Assembly (NCBI GenBank): GCA_017628435.1
Contig: JAGBZE010000168.1
Location: forward strand, 1 to 8,770
Direction of reading: 5' to 3'
DNA from: Akkermansia sp.
GTDB lineage: Bacteria > Verrucomicrobiota > Verrucomicrobiia > Verrucomicrobiales > Akkermansiaceae
Length of the DNA: 8,770 bases
This document shows, one piece after another, positions 1-5,529 of the stretch. Each line of letters opens with the position of its first letter. The first letter of the stretch is position 1. The notes below the pieces were generated by a model. The model did not search any database, was not told where the DNA came from, and saw only the letters and a program-made list of their open reading frames with translations. The position numbers were made by a program, and so were the translations under genes.

Positions 1-156
1 CATGTTGATGAAACGCTGGTTGGCGGGAGTAGCCTCGAACGCAAGGCCCTGAGGAATCAGGTAGTTGCGGCCGTAACCAGCCTTCACGGTAACGAGGTCG
101 GCTTCACAGCCCAGACCTTCGATCTTCGTAGCGAGAATAACATTCATGTTTGCCAT
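1..156 (-). CDS. rplI: 50S ribosomal protein L9, N-terminal part (runs off the window)
   Basis: The minus-strand reading frame gives 52 residues beginning MANMNVILATKIEGLG and containing VKAGYGRNYLIPQGLA. This is the hallmark N-terminal domain of L9 (V-x-V-K-x-G-Y-x-R-N-[YF]-L-[IL]-P-x-G-x-A), which binds 23S rRNA near the base of the L1 stalk. The rest of the gene lies beyond the left edge. The family normally begins directly with a short strand like MNVIL, so the ATG at 145-147 (residue 4) may be the true start; neither ATG has a clear Shine-Dalgarno. In many bacteria rplI follows rpsF-ssb-rpsR, but here its upstream neighbour is the divergent mrp, so it is first in its transcript. I found no convincing promoter: a TTGACT at about 210-215 has a poor -10 partner, and TATTAC ends 6 nt before the first ATG. 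Confidence 0.93.
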   Translation of the reverse strand, partial: MANMNVILATKIEGLGCEADLVTVKAGYGRNYLIPQGLAFEATPANQRFINM

Positions 157-315
157 AACTCAGTAATATTGGGTTTGGTGAGCCGCAAAGATGCACCATT
201 TTACATTGAAAGTCAAGCCGAAAATGAATTTATTTGCCGCCTGGCAGGGGAACCTGATACATCCTGAATCAGAAAATCAACATCTCCGCAGGGGAGAACA
301 TGGCTGGCTTTCACC

Positions 316-344
316 TTGACAAAAGGGGGTGGAAGGCGCATAGT
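316..344 (+). promoter_or_regulatory. Predicted sigma70-type promoter of mrp
   Basis: A perfect -35 TTGACA (316-321) is followed after 17 bp by CATAGT (339-344), which matches four of six positions of TATAAT. Transcription would start near 351 and leave a leader of about 20 nt before the mrp ATG at 371. The rest of the 157-370 gap between the divergent rplI and mrp shows only a small hairpin (TCTCC/GGAGA at 283-297) and a 24-codon ORF discussed in the findings. Confidence 0.5.
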
Positions 345-370
345 AGCAAGGCCTGCGGGCTTTTTGAGAT

Positions 371-1447
371 ATGAGTGATGCAAAAGTAACGCCTGAGCTG
401 ATTCGCGCGACGCTGACCACGGTGAAATATCCGGGTTTCAGCCGCGATATCGTGTCGTGTGGTCTGGTGAAGAATATCGAGGTTTCTGCCGAGGGTGCGG
501 TGCGTATTGAGCTGCGCATCGAGAGCAAGAACGAGGACGTGCCGCGCTTTGTGTACCAGAGCGTAATGACCGAGGTGAAGGAGATGCCCGGCGTGAAGAG
601 CATCGACGTGGATATCGAGTACCGCAACCCCGATTTGGAGAAGCAGGCCCGCATGCAGGATGACCCTGCCAAGTGGAAAACCCCGCTGCCCGGTGTGAAG
701 CATATCATCGGCATTTCTTCCGGTAAGGGTGGCGTGGGTAAGAGCACGGTGTCTGCCAACCTGGCTGTGGCGCTGAGCCGCCTGGGCTACCGTACCGGCC
801 TGCTTGACCTGGATATTTACGGCCCCTCCATGGCGCTGATGTTCGGCACGAAGGAGCTGCCGGATGCCGGCGAGGATGAGCGTTTCATCCCCGTGCAGGC
901 GCATGGCGTGAAGCTGCTTTCCATGGGGCTCATGATGGATGAGGCCTCCCCCGTGGCGGTGCGTGGCCCGCTGGCTACGCGCTACACGCAGCAGTTCCTG
1001 AAGGAGACAGACTGGGGCGAGCTGGACTTCCTGATTCTGGATATGCCCCCCGGCACGGGCGATATTCAGCTCACCATTGTGCAGACGGTGCAGCTGGATG
1101 GCGTGGTGGTGGTCACCACGCCGCAGGAAATGGCCCTTATCGATGCCCGCAAGGCCATCGGCCTGTACCAGCGCACGGATGTGCCTATCCTCGGTATCGT
1201 GGAGAATATGAGCTATTTCATCTGCCCCACGGACGAGACGGTGCACTACATTTTCGGCCAGCACGGCGGCGACCGCGAGGCGGTGAAGCTCGGCGTGCCT
1301 ATGCTGGGCAAGATTCCGCTGGATATGCGCACCCGCGAGGGTGGCGACCAGGGCCGCCCGGTGGCGCTGGAGGATACCGGCTCCAACCGCGTGGCTGCAG
1401 CATTTGAGGGCGTGGCTCAGACCCTCGCCTGCTCCCTGGGTGAGTAA
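371..1447 (+). CDS. mrp: Mrp/ApbC/NBP35-family P-loop ATPase, iron-sulfur cluster carrier
   Basis: The 358-residue protein has the usual Mrp architecture. Residues about 8-85 form a MIP18/DUF59-like domain. A P-loop ATPase of the SIMIBI class follows, with the deviant Walker A motif SGKGGVGKST (117-126), the switch I region DLDIYGPS (146-153) and Walker B LILDMPPGTGD (221-231). Family members bind a bridging [4Fe-4S] cluster in the cytosol and hand it to apo-proteins; ATP hydrolysis is needed in vivo. The family usually has ENMSYFxCPxC, but here the segment reads ENMSYFICPTDE (278-289): C285 is present and the second Cys is Asp288, so cluster binding may differ. The start at 371 gives a normal family length; no strong Shine-Dalgarno precedes it. 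A hairpin follows the stop at 1447. Confidence 0.95.
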   Translation: MSDAKVTPELIRATLTTVKYPGFSRDIVSCGLVKNIEVSAEGAVRIELRIESKNEDVPRFVYQSVMTEVKEMPGVKSIDVDIEYRNPDLEKQARMQDDPAKWKTPLPGVKHIIGISSGKGGVGKSTVSANLAVALSRLGYRTGLLDLDIYGPSMALMFGTKELPDAGEDERFIPVQAHGVKLLSMGLMMDEASPVAVRGPLATRYTQQFLKETDWGELDFLILDMPPGTGDIQLTIVQTVQLDGVVVVTTPQEMALIDARKAIGLYQRTDVPILGIVENMSYFICPTDETVHYIFGQHGGDREAVKLGVPMLGKIPLDMRTREGGDQGRPVALEDTGSNRVAAAFEGVAQTLACSLGE

Positions 1448-1461
1448 GTGATTTTACAGCA

Positions 1462-1503
1462 AAGCATAAGGGAAGCACCAGCAATGGTGCTCCCCTTATG
1501 CTT
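1462..1503. terminator. Hairpin between convergent mrp and fic, likely bidirectional terminator
   Basis: The arms 1462-1479 and 1486-1503 pair over 18 positions with one A-C mismatch (1473/1492), around a 6-nt AGCAAT loop. The hairpin lies 14 nt after the mrp stop and 19 nt beyond the fic stop. Neither strand has a strong T-tract after the stem, so it may be an inefficient terminator or a 3'-end stabiliser. Confidence 0.6.
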
Positions 1504-1504
1504 C

Positions 1505-1543
1505 CGGCTAATTTAGCTGCAATTAGCCGGAAATTAGCTGCTT
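1505..1543. repeat. 39-bp direct repeat, copy 1 (3' end of the fic gene)
   Basis: This copy is identical over 39 bp to 2887-2925, in the same orientation. It starts CGGCTAATTTAGCTGC and contains an inverted pair CGGCTAAT (1505-1512) / ATTAGCCG (1522-1529). Inside and just past it lie four copies of a 9-mer close to WTTAGCYGS, starting at 1512, 1522, 1533 and 1547. The fic stop codon (1523-1525) and its last six codons fall inside the repeat. Confidence 0.9.
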
Positions 1544-2845
1544 CAGATTAGCTGCAGGGGTGTAGATGAATTCGTTGCCCTGCTTGTGTACCAGGAGCAT
1601 GCCTGCATCGACCAGAGCTGCCAGATCGGTGCGGGCTGTCTGGCGTACAGTATTGAACTCGCGGCAGTGCGCAGTGACTCTGGTGCGCATATCCGGGTTC
1701 TTCAGCATCTCGGCCAGCAAGGCCTTTTGCCGGTGGTTGAATTCCGGCCTGCCTTTGAGTCGGGAGTTGAGTTCAGTCTGCTCAGCGGAGCGGCGTTCCA
1801 GGTATTCCATGAGGCTGGTGATGGAATGATGGATGGTTGAAAGCTGGTCAGTCAGGAAGTAGTTCAGGTCATTATCATCCTCCTCGCTGTGAATAAAGGC
1901 GTTGTAATAGGATTTTGCATGCCGGTATATTTCCTGTGAGATGGAGATATACTCGAATAACCAGTAGCCGGATTTCAGCATGGCCCAGTAGAACAGGGCT
2001 CGGGCCGTGCGCCCGTTACCATCGATGAAGGGATGGTCGTAGGCCAGCCAGAAATGAAGCATGATTGCCCGCAGAACCGGGTGTATATATTCGCCGTCCT
2101 CGTTATTGGCAAAGGCGCACAGAGCATCCAGCCGCTCAGGCAGCGTGTCTGCAGACGGGGGAATGTGAATGATTTCGCCCGATGCACTGGCCTCGATTCG
2201 CACCTTGTCAGCGTCTGTTCTCAGCGCGCCGGATTTTTCGAGAGGGATGGTCCCCTCTGTCATGGTGCGGTGCAGGGAGAGGATGCGTTCCCGGGTCAGG
2301 GGAGCATCCTTCCAGCTCATGAGCAGCTGCATGGTGCGGTAGTTGTTGGTTACCATGCGCTCGTGCGTATTCAGTGGGCTTCTGTTGCTGCGCAGCAGTT
2401 CCTTAGCCTCTGCGCGTGTGACGGCTGCGCCCTCCAGCAGGCTCGACATGATAGCCTCATCCATGAGGGAGGTGAGCAGATAGCGGTTGCGGTCTGTCTC
2501 GCTCAGTAGGTTCTGGTTGCTGGCATGCAGAATGCCGCCGCCCTGCATGTCAATCTGGTGCAGCAGGGATTGCATCATGCGTGTGACGGTGTAGCTGAAG
2601 GCGACTCCCTTCCTGTCCTTGAGGGATAGCGCCTGGCGCGCCTGCATGCGGTGCAGCTTGAGGCCTACCCACCAGCCTTCTGAGTCCAGCGGTTGCGGGG
2701 CGCGGCGATAGCGTAATTCTTCCCAGCTCAGGTAGCGATCTGTCCGGTTAGCTTCCGGGGCAGATAATTGCAGCACCTGAACCAGGTCGATGCCTGGTCT
2801 TGGTATATATTGCTCTACCTTAGGTGCTTTGGGACGCGGTTTCAT
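1523..2845 (-). CDS. Fic-domain protein AMP-transferase with C-terminal winged helix
   Basis: The 440-residue protein carries the full Fic motif HPFIDGNGRTAR (271-282), with catalytic H271, Mg-binding D275 and R279/R282 for the ATP phosphates. Enzymes with this motif usually transfer AMP to a Ser, Thr or Tyr of a target protein. An inhibitory-helix motif SSLLEG (134-139; S/T-x3-E-G/N) precedes the Fic core, so this is a class II Fic, held off by its own N-terminal helix. HIPPSADTLPERL (227-239) corresponds to the flap that positions the target. Residues about 370-430 resemble a winged helix-turn-helix, as in SoFic-type proteins. The target is unknown. The gene is convergent with mrp, has its own promoter, and is bracketed by 39-bp direct repeats, which suggests an accessory insertion. 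No antitoxin gene is adjacent, consistent with self-inhibition. Confidence 0.93.
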   Translation of the reverse strand: MKPRPKAPKVEQYIPRPGIDLVQVLQLSAPEANRTDRYLSWEELRYRRAPQPLDSEGWWVGLKLHRMQARQALSLKDRKGVAFSYTVTRMMQSLLHQIDMQGGGILHASNQNLLSETDRNRYLLTSLMDEAIMSSLLEGAAVTRAEAKELLRSNRSPLNTHERMVTNNYRTMQLLMSWKDAPLTRERILSLHRTMTEGTIPLEKSGALRTDADKVRIEASASGEIIHIPPSADTLPERLDALCAFANNEDGEYIHPVLRAIMLHFWLAYDHPFIDGNGRTARALFYWAMLKSGYWLFEYISISQEIYRHAKSYYNAFIHSEEDDNDLNYFLTDQLSTIHHSITSLMEYLERRSAEQTELNSRLKGRPEFNHRQKALLAEMLKNPDMRTRVTAHCREFNTVRQTARTDLAALVDAGMLLVHKQGNEFIYTPAANLKQLISG

Positions 2846-2851
2846 AGGCTT

Positions 2852-2879
2852 ATTGTAGCATTTTGTCGCCGCTTGTCAA
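2852..2879 (-). promoter_or_regulatory. Predicted fic promoter, leaderless
   Basis: Read on the minus strand, TTGACA (2874-2879) is followed after 16 bp by TACAAT (2852-2857). Only 6 nt separate the -10 box from the ATG at 2843-2845, so transcription should begin at or next to the start codon. No Shine-Dalgarno is possible in such a transcript. The repeat array 2887-2946 lies immediately upstream of the -35. Confidence 0.75.
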
Positions 2880-2886
2880 TAAAATG

Positions 2887-2925
2887 CGGCTAATTTAGCT
2901 GCAATTAGCCGGAAATTAGCTGCTT
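2887..2925. repeat. 39-bp direct repeat, copy 2 (upstream of the fic promoter)
   Basis: This copy is identical to 1505-1543 and in the same orientation, 1382 bp away. Its 9-mer units (WTTAGCYGS) start at 2894, 2904, 2915, 2925 and 2938, the last two lying just outside the exact repeat. Steps are 10, 11, 10 and 13 bp, close to one helical turn. The block ends 8 bp from the fic -35 box, a suitable place for a regulator of fic. Confidence 0.9.
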
Positions 2926-2958
2926 TTAGCCGGGTGGATTAGCTGGGCGGCTGGGTAC

Positions 2959-2997
2959 AAAATAAGAGGGGCGACGGACTTTCGTCGGCCACCCCTC
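2959..2997 (-). terminator. Rho-independent terminator of dnaN
   Basis: On the minus strand, GAGGGG (2992-2997) pairs with CCCCTC (2966-2971), and inside these CGACG pairs with CGTCG (2983-2987 / 2972-2976) with a 4-nt bulge. The stem is followed by TTATTTT (2959-2965). It lies about 30 nt after the dnaN stop. Confidence 0.8.
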
Positions 2998-3026
2998 AGC
3001 TGTATCACCTTGAAAAAAACTTGTAG

Positions 3027-4112
3027 TTACACGCGGATAGGCATGAGTACGTAGAGGAACTCATCTGCCACGCGCATGACGCCGGGGCTGGCGGTGTCGA
3101 TGAGGTCGATGAGTACATCCTGGTCGCCTACGGACTTGAGCGGAGCCAGCACGTAGTCAGCGTTGAAGGAGATGGAAATTTCGCGGCCGTTGTAGTCGAT
3201 GGGCACTTCTTCGTTAGCCTCGCCCATGTTGGCGCTGGACTGCACGGACATCACACCGGGGGTGAAGCGGAAGCTCACGGTGTTGGTCTTCTCGGAAGAG
3301 AGTAGGGACACGCGGCGGACGGCGCTCTGCAGCTCGGCGGCGGGAATGACCACGCGCTCGTTGTAGCGGCTGGGGATTACCTGGCGGTAGTTCGGGTAAT
3401 TGCCATCGATGAGCTTGGTAATGAGCAGGGTATCGCCGAAATCGAAGGAAGCCTGGTTGCTGGTGATGCGTACCATCACGTCGCCATTGTCACCCAGCAG
3501 GCGGTGTACTTCAGCCACAGCGCGGCTGGGAATGTCGATGCATACGCTCTGGGATTCCGGGAACTCCAGCTCGCTCTCGAACAGAGCCAGACGACGACCA
3601 TCCGTGGCTACGAGGGTGAGCTTGCCGTCCTGGAAGCAGGTGTAGATGCCGTTGAGCACGTAGCGGGTGCCGTCGTTGGAGATGGCGAATTCGGTGAAGG
3701 CAAAGCCCTTGTTCAGCACGCCCTGCTGCACCTTGAATTCGCGGGCTTCCTTGAATACGGGAAGGCCGGGGAATTCATTGGCGGGCAGGCCGTTCAGCTT
3801 GAACTGGGCGCGGTTGCAGCGGATGGTGGCAACGGTGCCGTTTACCTCGATGCTTACTTCGCCGTCGCGGAGCTCGCGGATGATGCTCTGCAGCTTCTTG
3901 GCGGGCAGGGTGATGGAACCCGGCTTCTCCACAATGCAGGGAACCTTGGTAAGAATGGTCAGCTCCATGCTGGTGGTGGTGAGCTTCAGCTCGCCATCGG
4001 ATGCATCAAGCAGCACGTTGGAAAGAATGGGCATGCTGGGGCGGGTGGAAACCACGCCGGCCACCTTGTTAATACCATCGAGCAGAACTTGTTTTGCGAG
4101 TGTGAATTTCAT
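3027..4112 (-). CDS. dnaN: DNA polymerase III beta subunit (sliding clamp)
   Basis: The 361-residue protein is full length for a bacterial beta clamp, three similar domains of about 120 residues each that dimerise into a ring around DNA and tether polymerase III and other partners. Recognisable family segments are RPSMPILSNVLL (24-35), VATDGRRLALFE (168-179), DGNYPNYRQVIP (236-247), FNADYVLAPLK (316-326) and the C-terminal YVLMPIRV (354-361). The last replaces the common MPMR-[LI] and forms part of the partner-binding pocket. The ATG at 4110-4112 is supported by AAGGAGG at 4119-4125, 6 nt upstream. The gene stands alone with its own promoter and terminator; dnaA and recF are not next to it in this window. 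Confidence 0.98.
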   Translation of the reverse strand: MKFTLAKQVLLDGINKVAGVVSTRPSMPILSNVLLDASDGELKLTTTSMELTILTKVPCIVEKPGSITLPAKKLQSIIRELRDGEVSIEVNGTVATIRCNRAQFKLNGLPANEFPGLPVFKEAREFKVQQGVLNKGFAFTEFAISNDGTRYVLNGIYTCFQDGKLTLVATDGRRLALFESELEFPESQSVCIDIPSRAVAEVHRLLGDNGDVMVRITSNQASFDFGDTLLITKLIDGNYPNYRQVIPSRYNERVVIPAAELQSAVRRVSLLSSEKTNTVSFRFTPGVMSVQSSANMGEANEEVPIDYNGREISISFNADYVLAPLKSVGDQDVLIDLIDTASPGVMRVADEFLYVLMPIRV

Positions 4113-4118
4113 CGAGAA

Positions 4119-4164
4119 CCTCCTTTGTTGAGCATATTTTACCTATTCTTGCAGCAACTGGCAA
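4119..4164 (-). promoter_or_regulatory. Predicted dnaN promoter and strong ribosome binding site
   Basis: On the minus strand, TTGCCA (4159-4164), a 17-bp spacer and TAAAAT (4136-4141) make a good sigma70-type promoter, each box matching five of six consensus bases. The leader would be about 17 nt and carries AAGGAGG (4119-4125) 6 nt before the ATG. Confidence 0.75.
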
Positions 4165-4279
4165 GCACAAATTCGAAAATTCGCAAGATTTTCAATAACT
4201 TTTTTTCATGTGGTACAATATATTGTGGTGTACTCAAGATACAGGGACATGATATCTATGGGTGGAAACGGCTTCTTTC

Positions 4280-4309
4280 TTGACAAAGCGGGTGTGGGGC
4301 GGGTATGAT
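4280..4309 (+). promoter_or_regulatory. Predicted promoter of the DJ-1 family gene, leaderless
   Basis: TTGACA (4280-4285), an 18-bp spacer and TATGAT (4304-4309) lie directly before the ATG at 4316-4318, with only 6 nt between. The promoter overlaps the region that a longer reading from the GTG at 4262 would translate, which argues against that longer start. Confidence 0.75.
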
Positions 4310-4315
4310 GCGAGC

Positions 4316-4858
4316 ATGAAACCCGTACTAGTGCTGATGGCTCCCGGCTATGAGGAGATTGAGCTGATTGCGCCCATTGATATTCTGCGTCGTCTGGAGA
4401 TTCCTGTGGTGACAGCTGGTGTGAAGAGCCGCAGTGTGGAAGGTGCCCATGGCATCACCACCATGGCCGAGATGCTGATGGTGGATGTGAACCCGGAGGA
4501 CTACAGCGGCATTATTCTGCCCGGTGGCCCTGCCTCCTGGCTGCTGCGCGATACGCCCGGCGTGCTGAGCCTGGTGCGCGCCATGCACAAGGAAGGTAAG
4601 CTGGTGGCGGCTATCTGTGCTGCCCCCATTGCGCTGGAGGCTGCCGGTGTGCTGAAAGACCGCCGCGTGACCTGCTATCCCGGTGTGGAGGGTGATTTGA
4701 AGTCTGCCGCCGAAGTGCTGGCTGAGCCTGCCGTGACGGATGGTATGCTGGTGACGGGCCGTGGCCCCGGCGCTGCGCTCGAGTTCGGCTTTGCGCTGGG
4801 TGCTGTGCTTGGCAAGGCTGAGCAGGTGGCAGAGTTGCGTGTTGCTATGTGTGTTTAG
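4316..4858 (+). CDS. DJ-1/PfpI (YajL-like) family protein
   Basis: The 180-residue protein starts MKPVLVLMAPGYEEIE, the normal first strand of the DJ-1 fold. It has the conserved acid E16 (DJ-1 Glu18 position) and the nucleophile-elbow cysteine C101 in AAICAAP (98-104). TCYPGVE (119-125) and GRGPGAALEF (148-157) are also typical of the YajL/DJ-1 branch. Family members are small cytosolic proteins linked to oxidative stress resistance and to glyoxalase III or protein deglycase activity; the physiological reaction is debated and cannot be told from sequence. The frame is open upstream to a GTG at 4262, but the promoter and the family alignment support the ATG at 4316. The stop TAG (4856-4858) lies 3 nt before the hairpin array. 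Confidence 0.93.
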   Translation: MKPVLVLMAPGYEEIELIAPIDILRRLEIPVVTAGVKSRSVEGAHGITTMAEMLMVDVNPEDYSGIILPGGPASWLLRDTPGVLSLVRAMHKEGKLVAAICAAPIALEAAGVLKDRRVTCYPGVEGDLKSAAEVLAEPAVTDGMLVTGRGPGAALEFGFALGAVLGKAEQVAELRVAMCV

Positions 4859-4861
4859 CCC

Positions 4862-5002
4862 AAGTCCTCGCGCAGCGAGGATTTCGTCTTGCCGCAGGCA
4901 AGATTTCGTCCGGCTCTGACGGATTTCGTCCAGCCCCGCAGGGGCTGGATTTCGTTTTCCTATGGTGTGAAAATCAACAAATTAAGCGGAGATTGGGAAA
5001 AC
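4862..5002 (+). repeat. Left hairpin array (A-B-C-D-E, TTTCG linkers)
   Basis: Hairpin A pairs 4865-4871 with 4875-4881 (loop GCA). B pairs 4887-4893 with 4897-4903 (loop GCA). C pairs 4909-4914 with 4918-4923, with one G-A mismatch (4913/4919). D pairs 4929-4937 with 4941-4949 (9 bp, loop GCA). TTTCG linkers lie at 4882-4886, 4904-4908, 4924-4928 and 4950-4954. A fifth pair, E, is GTTTTCC (4954-4960) with GGAAAAC (4996-5002), around a 35-nt loop. Stems A to D all begin TC and end GA. Confidence 0.93.
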
Positions 5003-5003
5003 A

Positions 5004-5345
5004 TCACTTCTTTTTCGCCGTATTGAGAGATGCAATCAGCATAGCCCTGATGTTGCCGCATCGATGCAGCAGTGGTGTAATAACCTCGGCAGGCACAATG
5101 CCCGCCCGCATGAGCACCTGTATCCAGTATTCTGTTTCATGGCATTCCTTGAGGGAAAGCTGGTACTTTGCGATGAAATCAGCCCCGCTGGAGGCATAAA
5201 CGCCTTCGTGAATGTTTGCACTGATGCTGGTAGCCGAGCGTATAAGCTGGTTTTTCAATACGGCGTGCCGCTCGATACTGTCACAGAGCCGGACAATTTC
5301 CACGGCAAAATCAAGGCTTTGCTCAGCAAGAGGATGGGGTTTCAT
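5004..5345 (-). CDS. Four-helix-bundle protein of the 23S rRNA intervening-sequence (S23/IVP) family
   Basis: The 113-residue, largely helical protein carries both family signatures: QLIRSATSISANIHEG (33-48) and DFIAKYQLSLKECHETEYWI (56-75). Relatives are encoded inside intervening sequences of 23S rRNA genes in Leptospira, Coxiella and others, and the fold is shared with the Avd accessory protein of diversity-generating retroelements. These proteins form oligomeric, often basic, bundles thought to bind nucleic acid; no enzymatic motif is visible. Here the gene is not in an rRNA gene but between two hairpin arrays, which may be its binding target (inference). The ATG at 5343-5345 is the only good start, because an in-frame TGA lies upstream. 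An AGGAG lies too far upstream to serve it; a promoter ends 9 nt before it. The stop lies just beyond the last arm of hairpin E. Confidence 0.9.
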   Translation of the reverse strand: MKPHPLAEQSLDFAVEIVRLCDSIERHAVLKNQLIRSATSISANIHEGVYASSGADFIAKYQLSLKECHETEYWIQVLMRAGIVPAEVITPLLHRCGNIRAMLIASLNTAKKK

Positions 5346-5354
5346 GATACTGGC

Positions 5355-5383
5355 ATAGTAGCATGCTCCTAGTGTGGCGGCAA
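5355..5383 (-). promoter_or_regulatory. Predicted promoter of the four-helix-bundle gene
   Basis: On the minus strand, TTGCCG (5378-5383), a 17-bp spacer and TACTAT (5355-5360) lie 9 nt before the ATG, so the mRNA would have almost no leader. The promoter lies inside the element, between the gene and the right array, and so would move with it. Confidence 0.6.
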
Positions 5384-5417
5384 GTCACTTCCCAATTAAC
5401 GCCCGATATATAGGGTT

Positions 5418-5529
5418 GTTTTCCTCTGGGAAAACGAAATCCCGGTTCCTGTGGAACCGGGACGAAATCCGGCGAGGCCGGACGAAATCTTGCCGTTGGC
5501 AAGACGAAATCCTCGCTGCGCGAGGACTT
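5418..5529 (+). repeat. Right hairpin array (E'-D'-C'-B'-A', CGAAA linkers)
   Basis: E' pairs 5418-5424 with 5429-5435 (GTTTTCC/GGAAAAC, loop TCTG). D' pairs 5440-5449 with 5453-5462 (10 bp, loop TGT). C' pairs 5468-5473 with 5477-5482 (loop GAG). B' pairs 5488-5494 with 5498-5504 (loop GTT). A' pairs 5510-5516 with 5520-5526 (loop TGC). CGAAA linkers lie at 5435-5439, 5463-5467, 5483-5487 and 5505-5509. All five stems pair perfectly. Stems A, B, C and E match those of the left array; D' has a different sequence from D. Confidence 0.93.

Larger units (their letters stand above)
4862..5529 (-). mobile_element. Candidate mobile element: four-helix-bundle gene between mirrored hairpin arrays
   Basis: The element is bounded by exact 32-bp inverted repeats (4862-4893 and 5498-5529, beginning AAGTCCTCGCGCAGCGAGGA). 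Inside them, each side carries a chain of hairpins separated by a fixed 5-nt linker, TTTCG on the left and CGAAA on the right, so the two arrays mirror each other. Between them sits one gene for a four-helix-bundle protein with its own promoter. No transposase, reverse transcriptase or RAYT gene is present, so any movement would need a factor acting in trans. I see no convincing target-site duplication; TTAG occurs near both edges (4855-4858 and 5528-5531), which may be chance. The mobile status is inferred from the terminal repeats and the IVS-like cargo. Confidence 0.6.

Noticed and set aside
311..1264. Long minus-strand open frame opposite mrp
   Set aside because: It is an antisense shadow of mrp: rich in His, Arg and Leu, no recognisable motif, and it would run into the divergent promoter region.
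1523..2845. Fic as half of a Fic/FicA or Doc/Phd toxin-antitoxin pair
   Set aside because: No small antitoxin gene lies next to it, and the inhibitory SSLLEG motif is built into the same protein.
3504..4283. Plus-strand open frames opposite dnaN
   Set aside because: The composition is that of an antisense shadow, and dnaN on the other strand is unmistakable with its own ribosome binding site.
4262..4315. Longer N-terminus of the DJ-1 gene from a GTG at 4262
   Set aside because: The -35 and -10 boxes lie inside it, and the family fold begins at MKPVLVL.
4862..5529. CRISPR array or integron attC array
   Set aside because: The pieces between the constant linkers are palindromes rather than unique spacers, the linker is only 5 nt, and no cas or integrase gene is present.
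4862..5529. REPIN/RAYT system
   Set aside because: The paired inverted hairpins resemble REPINs, but the enclosed gene is a four-helix-bundle protein with no Y1 tyrosine transposase motifs.
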